A stretch of DNA of 64,000 nt from Gp1-AA133 sp963850425 (lineage in GTDB: Bacteria; Acidobacteriota; Terriglobia; Terriglobales; Acidobacteriaceae): the NCBI GenBank assembly GCA_963850425.1, contig CAWKLF010000001.1:1798001-1862000 (forward strand). Reading direction: 5' to 3'. Below are positions 9,575 through 18,048 of the stretch, piece by piece. A program made the translations under genes and the position numbers. The number at the start of each line of letters is the position of its first letter. Positions within the stretch are counted from its first letter, which is position 1. Under the pieces are notes generated by a model. The model was not told where the DNA came from and searched no databases. It saw only the letters and a program-made list of their open reading frames with translations.

Positions 9575-9986
9575 CAACCCTAACAATGGTCGCAGCCTGG
9601 CCGCGATCATCGCGGAGATGAAGGAAGAACTTAAGGAATTTGTGCAGACTCGAAGTCGGATGCTCAAGGCTGAGGTCCAAGAGAAGTTTACAGCCTTGAA
9701 AATCGCGGCTCCGCTGGCCGGGGTTGGCGCTTTGTTGCTGGGGACGGCATACCTGCTTTTCACCATGGCCTTGGTCGCCTTAGTTTCAGCACTCTTCAGA
9801 GACAATCCCTATCGATGGTGCTTCGCTTTTGCCGCGATCGCAGTTCTTTGGGGCCTTCTGGGAGGAATAGCAGCATACCTCGCGAAGCGGGAGTTCCAGT
9901 TGAAAGGCCTTCTGCCAAAGAGAACTTTAGAACTGCTCAAGGGCGACAAGCTCTGGTTACAAGCGGAGGCGAAAAGTCAAATATGA
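9567..9986 (+). CDS. Phage-holin-superfamily (YqjE-like) membrane protein
   Basis: A 139-residue protein. An N-terminal charged helix (IIAEMKEELKEFVQTRSRM) precedes two strong membrane segments, at about residues 50-75 and 85-110, separated by a short polar turn. This is the layout of the YqjE / putative actinobacterial holin-X family. Despite the family name, such chromosomal copies are not lysis genes. The start overlaps the previous gene and the stop overlaps the next start (ATGA), showing translational coupling. Confidence 0.8.
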   Translation: MDSNPNNGRSLAAIIAEMKEELKEFVQTRSRMLKAEVQEKFTALKIAAPLAGVGALLLGTAYLLFTMALVALVSALFRDNPYRWCFAFAAIAVLWGLLGGIAAYLAKREFQLKGLLPKRTLELLKGDKLWLQAEAKSQI

Positions 9987-10204
9987 ATGCAACGTCGGTT
10001 GAAAACTTAGAACTTCGCGCGCTCGAACAACGCAATCGCCTCCATAAGACTGCGAACGAGCTGAAAACGAAGATCACGGCGGCGCGAGCGAAAATGCAGC
10101 TGTCAAGAAACGTCCGAGAACATTTAATCGGCGCTTCGGTTGTTGTGTCACTCGTAGGTTTTTTGTCGGGATACGGGCTAGCCGGAATGTTCACTGACCG
10201 TTAA
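9983..10204 (+). CDS. DUF3618-like small membrane protein
   Basis: 73 residues from an ATG overlapping the TGA of the YqjE-like gene. The first 50 residues are a charged coiled helix (LEQRNRLHKTANELKTKI), then one membrane segment (ASVVVSLVGFLSGYGLAG). The shape agrees with DUF3618-type companions of YqjE-like proteins. A membrane-associated role in envelope stress is inferred from neighbours only. Confidence 0.7.
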   Translation: MNATSVENLELRALEQRNRLHKTANELKTKITAARAKMQLSRNVREHLIGASVVVSLVGFLSGYGLAGMFTDR

Positions 10205-10247
10205 GCTCGGTCGCAATTCAGTTGACTGCAGGTCTGGAGATAAACCG

Positions 10248-10682
10248 ATGCCTATCATTAACAGCCTCACGAAGGTAATCGCAAAACCGATTCCCAGGAT
10301 TATTTCGCCGAAGGCCCATGCAGTAGTTGATTACGTCACAATCGGTTCATTTCTCCTGAGCGCTGGTTACTTTTGGCCCCGCAGCAAGCGCGCGGCGCTG
10401 GCTGCCTTGATTTGTGCAGGTGCAGAGCTCGCCGTCAGTATGATGACTGATTATCCAGGGGGGCTGAGGAAAGTCATCAGTTTCCGAACGCACGGCGAAA
10501 TTGACTTGGGACTGGCGGCCATGACGGCGACAATGCCCGAATTCCTAGCGTTTAAGGATGATTCTGAAAGGAAAGTCTTTCTGGCGCAGGGCGCCTTCAT
10601 CACCGCAGCCTCCAAGTTAACCCGCTTTCCCGAAAGGCCAATGCGCGCAGAAAAAGGGGCAAGACGCACCAAGGCGGCTTGA
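10248..10682 (+). CDS. SP-x-x-HA membrane protein, paralogue of 14262 gene
   Basis: A 144-residue protein with GGAGATAAACCG before the ATG. It contains PRIISPKAHAVVDYVTIG, a membrane helix, a short loop with a run of basic residues, a second helix and MMTDYPGG, then the motif SFRTHGEIDLGLA. The same order (PKLISPRVHAWLD, LLTDYEGNG, NFKLHGTLDAVQA) occurs in the protein at 14262-14846, so the two are paralogues. It resembles SPW-repeat-like membrane proteins but I cannot assign a function. The stop overlaps a TTG of the YihY gene. Confidence 0.7.
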   Translation: MPIINSLTKVIAKPIPRIISPKAHAVVDYVTIGSFLLSAGYFWPRSKRAALAALICAGAELAVSMMTDYPGGLRKVISFRTHGEIDLGLAAMTATMPEFLAFKDDSERKVFLAQGAFITAASKLTRFPERPMRAEKGARRTKAA

Positions 10683-10687
10683 ACCGT

Positions 10688-11599
10688 ATGCCCTCACTGT
10701 GGAAATTTGGCGGCCTCACACCGCTAATGCTAACGAAACTCGCCATCAAGAAAATGGACACGGACGAACTCTCTACCCGCTCCGCTTCATTGTCCTACTA
10801 CTTTCTTCTCGCGCTATTTCCCATGTTCCTTTTTCTTGTGTCGCTGGTTGGTGTTTTCGCTGGGCCGGGATCTCAACTGCGTGAAAGTATCGTTTCCGGC
10901 TTGAGTCGAATGGCCCCCGGATCAGCCTCGTCGTTGGTTCAGAGTGTAATCCATCAAACATTTAAGAGCAGCAGCGGAATCAAGCTGGCGGCTGGAATTT
11001 TAGGTGCGCTATGGGCTGCTTCCGGCGGTATGGGCGCCGTAGTGGTTTCTCTCAACAAAATTTATGACGTTATAGAGACTCGGCCGTGGTGGAAACAGAA
11101 GCTGGCCATCATTGGGTTAACAGTCACTTTGGCCGGGCTCATCATCCTTGCATTGGTTCTCGTTCTTTACGGAGGCAAGATCGGTCAGACGATTAGCACA
11201 CTAGTCGGGCTGGGCCATGCATTTGGAATCGCCTGGAAGGTACTGCAATGGCCAGTTTCGTTCGCGGCGATGTTTCTCTCATTTTCGGTGGTGTACTACT
11301 ACGCTCCCAATCTTGACCAACGGAAATGGTATTGGGTGACACCAGGAGCAGTGGCTGGGGTTGCGCTGTGGCTGATCACGTCGCTTGGTTTCCGGGTGTA
11401 TCTGCACTTTTTTAACAGCTACAGTGCGACTTACGGCTCGCTCGGGGCAGTCATTATTTTAATGCTCTGGCTTTACATGACTGGCTTTGCGATCTTGATG
11501 GGCGGGGAAGTGAACTGGGTGATCGAAAACGAAGACAAGAAGACGGCAGCTTTTGAACTGAAGAAGCTTCAAATTCAACAAAAAATGAAGGCTGCATAG
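10688..11599 (+). CDS. YihY/virulence factor BrkB family membrane protein
   Basis: About 303 residues from ATG 10688; a TTG at 10679 overlapping the previous stop is an alternative start. Six hydrophobic segments are visible, with family signatures RSASLSYYFLLALFPMFLFL near the N-terminus, GALWAASGGMGAVVVSLNKIY in the middle and AVIILMLWLYMTGFAILMGGEVN near the end. These match the YihY/BrkB (UPF0761) family of inner-membrane proteins, once annotated as RNase BN, whose role is unsettled. It closes the small membrane-protein cluster that starts at 8900. Confidence 0.9.
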   Translation: MPSLWKFGGLTPLMLTKLAIKKMDTDELSTRSASLSYYFLLALFPMFLFLVSLVGVFAGPGSQLRESIVSGLSRMAPGSASSLVQSVIHQTFKSSSGIKLAAGILGALWAASGGMGAVVVSLNKIYDVIETRPWWKQKLAIIGLTVTLAGLIILALVLVLYGGKIGQTISTLVGLGHAFGIAWKVLQWPVSFAAMFLSFSVVYYYAPNLDQRKWYWVTPGAVAGVALWLITSLGFRVYLHFFNSYSATYGSLGAVIILMLWLYMTGFAILMGGEVNWVIENEDKKTAAFELKKLQIQQKMKAA

Positions 11600-11601
11600 C
11601 A

Positions 11602-11802
11602 TTGCCCTCTATTGAATATGCAACAGCGGATGGCTGGGTGGAACGACGAGTGGAAGGGCCAGCTCCGCATCCATTCCCTGCAGATTCTCTGTTTCAGCTG
11701 TCGTTGTTATCGGAAGAGGGGAGCCGCTTCCGCCGTAGCATATTGATTCATCCGCTGAGGCATTGGCTTGTTCAGATGAAAGCCATCACCATGGATGCGT
11801 GA
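11602..11802 (+). CDS. Hypothetical 66-residue protein
   Basis: A short frame starting at TTG two bases after the YihY stop. It reads WVERRVEGPAPHPFPAD then LFQLSLLSEEGSRFRR, with no membrane segment. Position and a plausible coding look support it as an operon member, but I recognise no family and no clear ribosome site precedes it. Confidence 0.4.
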   Translation: MPSIEYATADGWVERRVEGPAPHPFPADSLFQLSLLSEEGSRFRRSILIHPLRHWLVQMKAITMDA

Positions 11803-11848
11803 CTTCTACAAGCGCGACGTGTCTTGGAAATGACTACGGAATGACATT

Positions 11849-12535
11849 ATGACGGGGTCACACTCTACAGAGCCTGCCTTCCTTTTCGACCTTGACGGTA
11901 CGCTTCTCGACACCGTCTACGAACATGTCTTGGCATGGTTCGCCGCTCTCGAGAGCGCGCGCATGCCCGTTTCCAAGTGGAAACTTCATCGACGAATCGG
12001 CATGGGAGGGGCCTCCCTGGTAAACCAGGTCACTCGCGAGGATCATTCACGCCATTCGAAAGTAAAAATAGCCGTGCTTGAGAAGAAACACGACACACGC
12101 TTCAAGCTCTTGACCCCGCGAGTCCGCCCCCTTCCTGGGAGTGTAGACCTGCTTGCCTTTCTGACACGTCGCAGGATTGACTGGGCCATCGCCACAACGG
12201 GCGGCCGTACGCAAACTGTGAGGCTACTACGAAAATCGAAGTTGCCATCTGCCGCTATCGTGGTCACAGGTGACGACGTAGAAGATACGAAGCCAGCGCC
12301 CGACGTATTCGTCCTAGCCGCCGATCGCCTTGGACGAGCGATCGAAGATTGTGTCGTCGTGGGCGACAGCGTCTGGGACATGCTTGCCGCCGGCCGGAGG
12401 CGGGCCTTGTCCGTCGGTATTCTCGGAGGCGGTTACAGCAAATCGGAATTAGAAGAAGCGGGAGCGTTTCGAGTCTATGCCGATCCCGCCGAAATGCTGA
12501 GCCACATCGAGGATTTCGGCATCGCTGGAAAATAA
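11849..12535 (+). CDS. HAD-superfamily phosphatase
   Basis: A 228-residue cytoplasmic hydrolase. Motif I is FDLDGTLLDT with nucleophile Asp14 and Asp16; a helical cap follows (residues about 22-90). Motif II is the Thr in AIATTGG, motif III the Lys in DTKPAPDVF and motif IV VVGDSVWD (Asp173). Cap type and length fit the phosphoglycolate phosphatase / beta-phosphoglucomutase-like branch, so it should dephosphorylate a small metabolite; the substrate is not predictable. It stands alone in orientation with the cluster upstream. Confidence 0.85.
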   Translation: MTGSHSTEPAFLFDLDGTLLDTVYEHVLAWFAALESARMPVSKWKLHRRIGMGGASLVNQVTREDHSRHSKVKIAVLEKKHDTRFKLLTPRVRPLPGSVDLLAFLTRRRIDWAIATTGGRTQTVRLLRKSKLPSAAIVVTGDDVEDTKPAPDVFVLAADRLGRAIEDCVVVGDSVWDMLAAGRRRALSVGILGGGYSKSELEEAGAFRVYADPAEMLSHIEDFGIAGK

Positions 12536-13138
12536 AAAAGACCAGTATCAATCGTGAGACGCCAACCCTCTTAAGAACACCGAGCAGCTCATGGTGCGCG
12601 GTCCAGACAGGCACGCTCGATCCACAATCGGGATATGTATGCTCCTTGAACGGTTTGGCGTTGCAACGAAACGTCTCATTAGAGCGACGCTAACGGGCGC
12701 TCTGGATGAATGTTGTCGTTATACAGAGTTTTCTTGGCGCGTCGTTCGTGTGAGGCAGGTGTGGTTAGTAAAATCGTTCAGAAACCGATGAAAGGCTTGG
12801 GTGACGGTCTCTGCTTGTCCCTTGTCAAGCTGGAAAAACTTGCCGCACTTGTCGCAAATTCCTGAGTCTGGCAGACCCGTCGAATAGCTGGAAGGAACCA
12901 TCCGACGAAGAGGGGAGGTTTGTCTTGCTTTGTATGCCACTTTCATCCAGCCAAATTAAGCGGTAGCTGCTCACCGGGCCATACCATTTAACGTGTAGGA
13001 GGCCGGTACGGCACGACGGACAATAAGGGGTGAAGCGTCCGAAGTTAGCTTGCCATTGCAGTCGACGAGTTTTACGCTCGCGCCGACATGCCGTTTGCAG
13101 AGCTAGCTGCGGACTCCCTAGCAGAGTCAGCAAAGCAA
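12536..13138. other. Weakly coding stretch between HAD and WGxxGxxG genes
   Basis: About 600 bp without a confident gene. On the minus strand two overlapping short frames each encode a CxxC pair (YCPSCRTG at about 13010-13040 and ICDKCGKFF at about 12835-12865). They could be two parts of one decayed zinc-ribbon gene. The plus strand shows nothing of interest. Confidence 0.35.
12719..12946 (-). CDS. Possible small zinc-binding protein
   Basis: A 75-residue frame with ICDKCGKFF, then a helix (ETVTQAFHRFLNDF) and NHTC. One CxxC plus a later H-x-C could bind one metal. No good ribosome site is seen. A second CxxC in the neighbouring frame upstream (ending inside this one) suggests that the true gene might be longer and frameshifted. 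I treat this as tentative. Confidence 0.25.
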   Translation of the reverse strand: MKVAYKARQTSPLRRMVPSSYSTGLPDSGICDKCGKFFQLDKGQAETVTQAFHRFLNDFTNHTCLTRTTRQENSV

Positions 13139-13423
13139 TCAGGCTGCTCTTCGGATGTCATCCGGGCGTCGTTCGCGATCGTATTCGCGATTGTTGGCTG
13201 CGCGATCGCGCCGTCCCATCAAACCAGCCAATCCAGCCAGTCCCAGGATTCCAATCCAGCCCCAATTATTGTCCCCATCGCGCGGTGCCACATCTCCAGG
13301 TCGATGAGTTGTTTGTCCCTGGCCCGGACTGGAAGTAGTCGTGGAGGACGGGTCATCGGACTGACTAAAACTCAAGCAGGATGCAAGCAATAGAACTGAA
13401 AGTGCGCCGAGTAGTTTTCGCAT
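13139..13423 (-). CDS. WGxxGxxG-type C-terminal domain secreted protein
   Basis: 94 residues with a clear AAGGAG ribosome site. A signal peptide (LLGALSVLLLASCLSFSQ) leads to a Ser/Thr/Gly-rich middle. The C-terminal part has the WGxxGxxGLxGLxGRR pattern (NNWGWIGILGLAGLAGLMGRR) followed by an Arg-rich tail, a possible membrane-anchoring or sorting signal like other short CTERM tails. Cys16 falls inside the hydrophobic region, so a lipoprotein reading (LLLASC) is also possible. Family members are small envelope proteins of unknown function. Confidence 0.75.
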   Translation of the reverse strand: MRKLLGALSVLLLASCLSFSQSDDPSSTTTSSPGQGQTTHRPGDVAPRDGDNNWGWIGILGLAGLAGLMGRRDRAANNREYDRERRPDDIRRAA

Positions 13424-13669
13424 AGAAATTTCTCCTTGGACAATACTGGCAATCGATCTTTGGGGCGTCTATAGATAGAAGCCTTCAGGCTACGTGCGAA
13501 ACCATGTAGGCACTTCGATTGTGTTAGTTGGCGAACACAGCGACTTCACACGATGGTCCTTCGCAGGGACCTCAAGCAACGTCGCTTGATATGTACCGCC
13601 TAATACGGATTGAGCCTCGTAAATGCATACCCTCTACTGGAGACAATCGAGTTTAGGAGGAGAGGGGTT

Positions 13670-14236
13670 ATGAATGTGGTGTTTTCAGCCATGCTTTTGG
13701 CAATGATGTTTTGGCAAACTCCTGCCGCACAGGATGCGGCACCGGCATCCCAACAAACGCAGACAGCGAGCCAAACCGGTGTGGACAGAATAATGAGGGA
13801 AGTTCACCACGAGTTGGTGTTATTGCCCTACTATGGAGTTTTTGACAACCTGGCCTATCGGGTCTCGCCAGACGGCACCGTTACTTTACTGGGGCAAGTA
13901 GCGCGTCCAACCCTTAAGTCGGATGCAGAAAACGTGGTCAAACGCATCGAGGGAGTGGAACACGTTGATAACCGGATAAAAGTGCTGCCGGCCTCGCCGA
14001 TGGATGATCAAATCCGCGCTGCTACCTATCGAGCCATTTACGGGAACAGCGTGTTGAGCCCGTACAGCCTTCGGGCCGTGCCCCCGATTCACATTATTGT
14101 CGATCAGGGACATGTAACCCTCGAGGGTGTTGTGGCCCGGCAGATGGACAAGCAAGTTGCGGAAATGCAGGCGAAGGGCGTGGCCAACGTATTTTCAGTC
14201 ACCAACAACCTGCAGGTGGAACAACAAGGAAGCTGA
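13670..14236 (+). CDS. Periplasmic double BON-domain protein
   Basis: I start at ATG 13670 (MNVVFSAML), preceded by GGAGGAGAGGGG; the frame is open 20 codons further upstream without a ribosome site. The 188-residue product has a signal peptide ending near AAQDAA. It has two BON-like halves: YGVFDNLAYRVSPDGTVTLLGQV...VEHVDNRIKV, then PPIHIIVDQGHVTLEGVV...VFSVTNNLQV. BON domains (as in OsmY) bind phospholipid or envelope surfaces and are commonly induced by osmotic stress. It is 25 bp upstream of the membrane protein at 14262, likely co-transcribed. Confidence 0.85.
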   Translation: MNVVFSAMLLAMMFWQTPAAQDAAPASQQTQTASQTGVDRIMREVHHELVLLPYYGVFDNLAYRVSPDGTVTLLGQVARPTLKSDAENVVKRIEGVEHVDNRIKVLPASPMDDQIRAATYRAIYGNSVLSPYSLRAVPPIHIIVDQGHVTLEGVVARQMDKQVAEMQAKGVANVFSVTNNLQVEQQGS

Positions 14237-14261
14237 AGCTGCTGAAGTGGAGAGAAGAGAC

Positions 14262-14846
14262 ATGTCATCACAAGAACAAGCACTGGGACAAAGAATCGAA
14301 CGTGCGACCGAACGAGCAGTTGGCGCAGCCCTAAAGAATGGTATTCCTGCTGCTCGTGAATTGGGCAAGACAATCAAGTCCGGGCTTCGGGAGGTCAGCA
14401 GCCAGGTACGAACGCAAGTTCAGCGAATTGACGAAGCGACCATCCCAGACACATTCCAGAAAGTGCCCAAACTCATTTCTCCGAGAGTTCATGCCTGGCT
14501 TGACGTTGCAGTCACAGGTTATTTTGCTGCGTTGGGTGTATGGTTCGCCGTACGTGGCAAGAAGCGCCCGGCCACGGCCGCCTTTGTAAATGCCGGCATG
14601 GTTGCTGGAGTGTCGTTGCTGACAGACTACGAAGGGAACGGAAAGAAGCCAATCAACTTCAAGCTGCATGGCACGCTGGATGCAGTTCAGGCGACGAAAG
14701 CCGCTCTTGCACCTGTCCTGTACGGTTTCGCGGACGAACCGGAATCCGCATTTTTCTACGGGCAAGCTGTTAACGAATTGGCGGTAATTGCTTCGACGGA
14801 TTGGGAGAAAGGTATGCCGTCTGCGTCCCGCCGCAAAGCCGCTTAG
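14262..14846 (+). CDS. Membrane protein, paralogue of 10248 gene
   Basis: 194 residues from ATG 14262 with GGAGAGAAGAGA upstream. Residues 1-65 form a charged amphipathic helix (ERATERAVGAAL, IKSGLREVSSQVRTQVQ). The rest repeats the pattern of the 10248 gene: PKLISPRVHAWLDVAVTGYF, a basic loop, a second membrane helix with SLLTDYEGNG, and NFKLHGTLDAVQA. Unlike its paralogue it carries the extra N-terminal helix. Function unknown; its neighbours suggest an envelope or stress role. Confidence 0.7.
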   Translation: MSSQEQALGQRIERATERAVGAALKNGIPAARELGKTIKSGLREVSSQVRTQVQRIDEATIPDTFQKVPKLISPRVHAWLDVAVTGYFAALGVWFAVRGKKRPATAAFVNAGMVAGVSLLTDYEGNGKKPINFKLHGTLDAVQATKAALAPVLYGFADEPESAFFYGQAVNELAVIASTDWEKGMPSASRRKAA

Positions 14847-15083
14847 CGCTGCGTTCTCAAACCGTGTCTGACGAGCGGGCTAGTGAGGACGCGTTGAAGG
14901 CTTTTCGTACGCTCTCCGCGAAAGTTCAAGCACCGGACGAGGAGCGGGGATCCGTAGCAATAAAAAGGGAACAGTGGCACAAAGAACCTTGCCAAATAAA
15001 TGGGACTAAAGGCGCTACCGTTATCTAGTTAAGTATTAGTCGTAGACGTGTGATGCTGAAACAGTAGGCGGCGCTTCCCGTTG

Positions 15084-17930
15084 TCAAAGCCCAGTTCGAG
15101 CCGACTCCTCCACATTTTGACGAAAAACTGCGGGCATCCGAGTTTTGGGTTGAACGGCTGCGCCAGAGAGGTAAGAAATCAACGCATTCAGCAACTCGGT
15201 TGCGTACGGATCAGATCCGTAGTGCTCGAAGCGAAAAGTCGTCACGAGAAGTTTTCCGCTGTGTACCTGCATCTGTGCCGCCAACGCAGAGTTGTTGTTA
15301 AGCCAGCCGTAAGTGATCCCGGAGATGACGTCTTCGAATTGGTCCGGAGAGAAGCCCTGAAGGATGTACGCGGGAGAAATTCGGGCTGCTTCAAAGCCCA
15401 GAATAGGTGTGAATGCGAGACGCGAGAATGGTTCGCGGTTATGACGGATCCAATTAAAATTGGAAAACCAGCGGCCATCTAGTTCCGTTCCTGACCGCAA
15501 TACTGCTTTTACGGGCCAGGCTTCGGGCAGCGCTTTTTCTGACGCCGCGATCACTAATGCACGGCCCCCGTTGTACAAGTGCGATTCGACTCTGGCATCG
15601 TAGCGCTCAACGATCATTATTCGGTCGCGCGCAGAATCGGAGTCCAATTCGAAACCAGCCTGAACCAAGGCAGAGGATAGAGCCGGAGCAAGTTCGTCCG
15701 AGAGTGAAACGTTGATTCCGGACTGTGCGTGGCTGCGCGGTAAAACTGGAATCGTGTAGCGGTTCTCGGCTAGCCGTTTGCCATTTCGGTCTCGAAGCTC
15801 GAGCTCCAGGTGTTCCGCGCTGGCCCGGTCTGCTGACGGGGTCGAAGTGCGAATGGGTGTTAACTTTCTGACGCTGCCGCTCGGCACCTCTTGTGAGATG
15901 AGGAATTGGCCCGAATCCGCCCAGCTGGTACTCCATCGAACAGTGGCGCCTCCGAGCTCGGCGTGGCTGAAGTGCGAAATAAGAGTCTGGACTTCTATTG
16001 TTTGTTCCGCATAAAAGGCTGAGCCTGTGAGGTCGCAGGCAATCAGGTCAGGGCGCTGGATTGCACTTAAGTCGTCGACATATACCTTTTTATTCCGCCA
16101 CATGTCCAGCAGGCCGTTCACTTCCCAATGAACATCGGTGATGCCGGTTATTACGTATCCCTGCAGAGATTCATGAGATCGGATACTTTCGATTTCGTGT
16201 TTCAGGGAGATAAATTGATGGCGCTGCGTCTCTTCGGCGAGATCATTGAAGCTCGAAAAAATCTTGTCGAAACCGTAGTCGTGGAAGCGAGCCAGCACGC
16301 CGGCAGGTTTCGTGACTCCCCGCTCTCCGAACGAGATGTCGAACCACCATGGCAACTGATCCGGCAATTTCGGCAGACCCCAATTGCCAAACTCAGAAAC
16401 AAGCAGCGGCTCCTTTCCGGTGCGCACAGCATCCCCGTAGGGAGTAAACGTCCAGGCAGGCCGCGAGGCTAGTTCGGCCAGCCACTTGTCCCATTGGGCG
16501 ACATGGTCCGGCATTGAGTAATACTGGTGGAAGTCTTCAACATCAGTCTTTACGTGGAAATTCCCCTCGCACGGGCTGTTGTCAATGACGAGCCGCCCCA
16601 GCGGCGTAAGCAAACCCTTAATCCGGTCGAATGTGGCGTGCAACCAGTCACGTTGGGAAGCATCTTTTAGATTAATCCCCCACGATTCATTCATTATGGT
16701 CTGTAGCACAATGCACGGATGATTCCAGTCCCGAATGAGAATTTCCCAGAACATTTTTTCGGCACGGACAGCCGCCATCGTCGAGAAGTGATCCGACGGG
16801 AACCAGGAATCGCTCCAAGATGGCAACTCGGTCCAGATGAGCATTCCGACCTCATCGGCGACATCGAGGTAGACGGGATGCGCGACTTTGAGGTGGCAGC
16901 GCAAAACATTAAGACCGAGGGATTTCGCCTTCAGCATCATGTCACGTACGAACTCCGTGGACGTGGGCGTATGAATCGTCTCCGGATAGAAATCCTGATC
17001 GAGGGCCCCCCGCATGAGAAATGGTTCGCCGTTGAAGTAGAAACGTCCTTCATGCGCCTCAAAAGAGCGGAATCCGAAACGGGTTCTCCGGCTGTAGCGC
17101 ACCCCGCCTTTCAATTCCGCGATCAGAACGTAGAGTTCAGGGCTCTCAGGGGACCACCGATGCGGATTGCGGATTGAATTTTTCAGCTTGATAACTTGGG
17201 AAGAAGGGTCGAGCGGCACTGCTTCTTCGAATACGCAACGGCCGCTCCTTTCGAAGATCCGCACCCGTAGTTCCACAGTCCGTGCCAGGGCACCCCCCTC
17301 GGCCGTCAACCCAACCCCTGCCACGCGTGCCGCAATTTCAAATAATCCGGACACCTCGGGAGTGATATTGAGACGCTCAATGTAGATGCTAGGGCAAAAC
17401 TCAAGACGGACACCCTGCCAGATCCCGGAGTTTTGCACGTACCAGTTTTGCTTGCCATGAGGAATTTCGTTGTACATCATTTCCGGAAACAAAGCTCGAT
17501 TCTCGGCTTCGTTCATCGGTGGATCTACCACGCGAATCATCACTTCATTCGTTCCCCGTCTTACTGCGCTGGTCACCTCGAAACTAAAGGGCGTATAGCC
17601 GCCCTCATGGCTTCCCAGCGACAGCCCATTGACGAAGACATCGCAGAAATAGTCGACCGCCCCGAACTTGAGCAGAACATGCCTGGTGTCCTGGAATTCT
17701 GGCAATACAAAGCGGACACGGTACCATGCCGCACCCATGTAGTCGCGCAGGTCGTCGAACTGAACGTTCCAGGAAAGCCCGACCCGTGCGCTGCGCCAGC
17801 CCGCCGTGTGGCTGGCCTCGTCATACAGCATATGACCCGAGGGATCTACAAGCAGTTCCCAACCGTCCTCGAGCTCAACTCGTTGTACGCTGTCGGAAGA
17901 CTGTAGCGGGAGAGACAAGGTTGGCAACAC
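15084..17930 (-). CDS. Glycoside hydrolase family 2 protein
   Basis: A 948-residue enzyme. An N-terminal jelly-roll sugar-binding domain (YRVRFVLPEF, VDYFCDVFVNGLSLGSHEGGY) is followed by an Ig-like domain and the TIM barrel. The acid/base Glu is Glu415 in the NESWG motif, and the probable nucleophile is Glu513 in LLVSEFGNWG. This is the arrangement of GH2 beta-galactosidases, -glucuronidases and -mannosidases. A long C-terminal extension (about 600-948) has beta-sandwich character and a region like a class-I glutamine-amidotransferase fold found in some GH2 proteins; this is weak. No signal peptide is seen. It is divergent from the glycosyltransferase gene at 18049. Confidence 0.85.
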   Translation of the reverse strand: MLPTLSLPLQSSDSVQRVELEDGWELLVDPSGHMLYDEASHTAGWRSARVGLSWNVQFDDLRDYMGAAWYRVRFVLPEFQDTRHVLLKFGAVDYFCDVFVNGLSLGSHEGGYTPFSFEVTSAVRRGTNEVMIRVVDPPMNEAENRALFPEMMYNEIPHGKQNWYVQNSGIWQGVRLEFCPSIYIERLNITPEVSGLFEIAARVAGVGLTAEGGALARTVELRVRIFERSGRCVFEEAVPLDPSSQVIKLKNSIRNPHRWSPESPELYVLIAELKGGVRYSRRTRFGFRSFEAHEGRFYFNGEPFLMRGALDQDFYPETIHTPTSTEFVRDMMLKAKSLGLNVLRCHLKVAHPVYLDVADEVGMLIWTELPSWSDSWFPSDHFSTMAAVRAEKMFWEILIRDWNHPCIVLQTIMNESWGINLKDASQRDWLHATFDRIKGLLTPLGRLVIDNSPCEGNFHVKTDVEDFHQYYSMPDHVAQWDKWLAELASRPAWTFTPYGDAVRTGKEPLLVSEFGNWGLPKLPDQLPWWFDISFGERGVTKPAGVLARFHDYGFDKIFSSFNDLAEETQRHQFISLKHEIESIRSHESLQGYVITGITDVHWEVNGLLDMWRNKKVYVDDLSAIQRPDLIACDLTGSAFYAEQTIEVQTLISHFSHAELGGATVRWSTSWADSGQFLISQEVPSGSVRKLTPIRTSTPSADRASAEHLELELRDRNGKRLAENRYTIPVLPRSHAQSGINVSLSDELAPALSSALVQAGFELDSDSARDRIMIVERYDARVESHLYNGGRALVIAASEKALPEAWPVKAVLRSGTELDGRWFSNFNWIRHNREPFSRLAFTPILGFEAARISPAYILQGFSPDQFEDVISGITYGWLNNNSALAAQMQVHSGKLLVTTFRFEHYGSDPYATELLNALISYLSGAAVQPKTRMPAVFRQNVEESARTGL

Positions 17931-18048
17931 ATCCTGAGAAAAGAGTAGTCGCTATTCTAAAACAGGTGAAACACAACCGGCTGCCAGAACGCGTCCGGCT
18001 TGCAGCCGCTTTATACAAAGATCAAACCGATTGTAACGCGCGCGCTAC

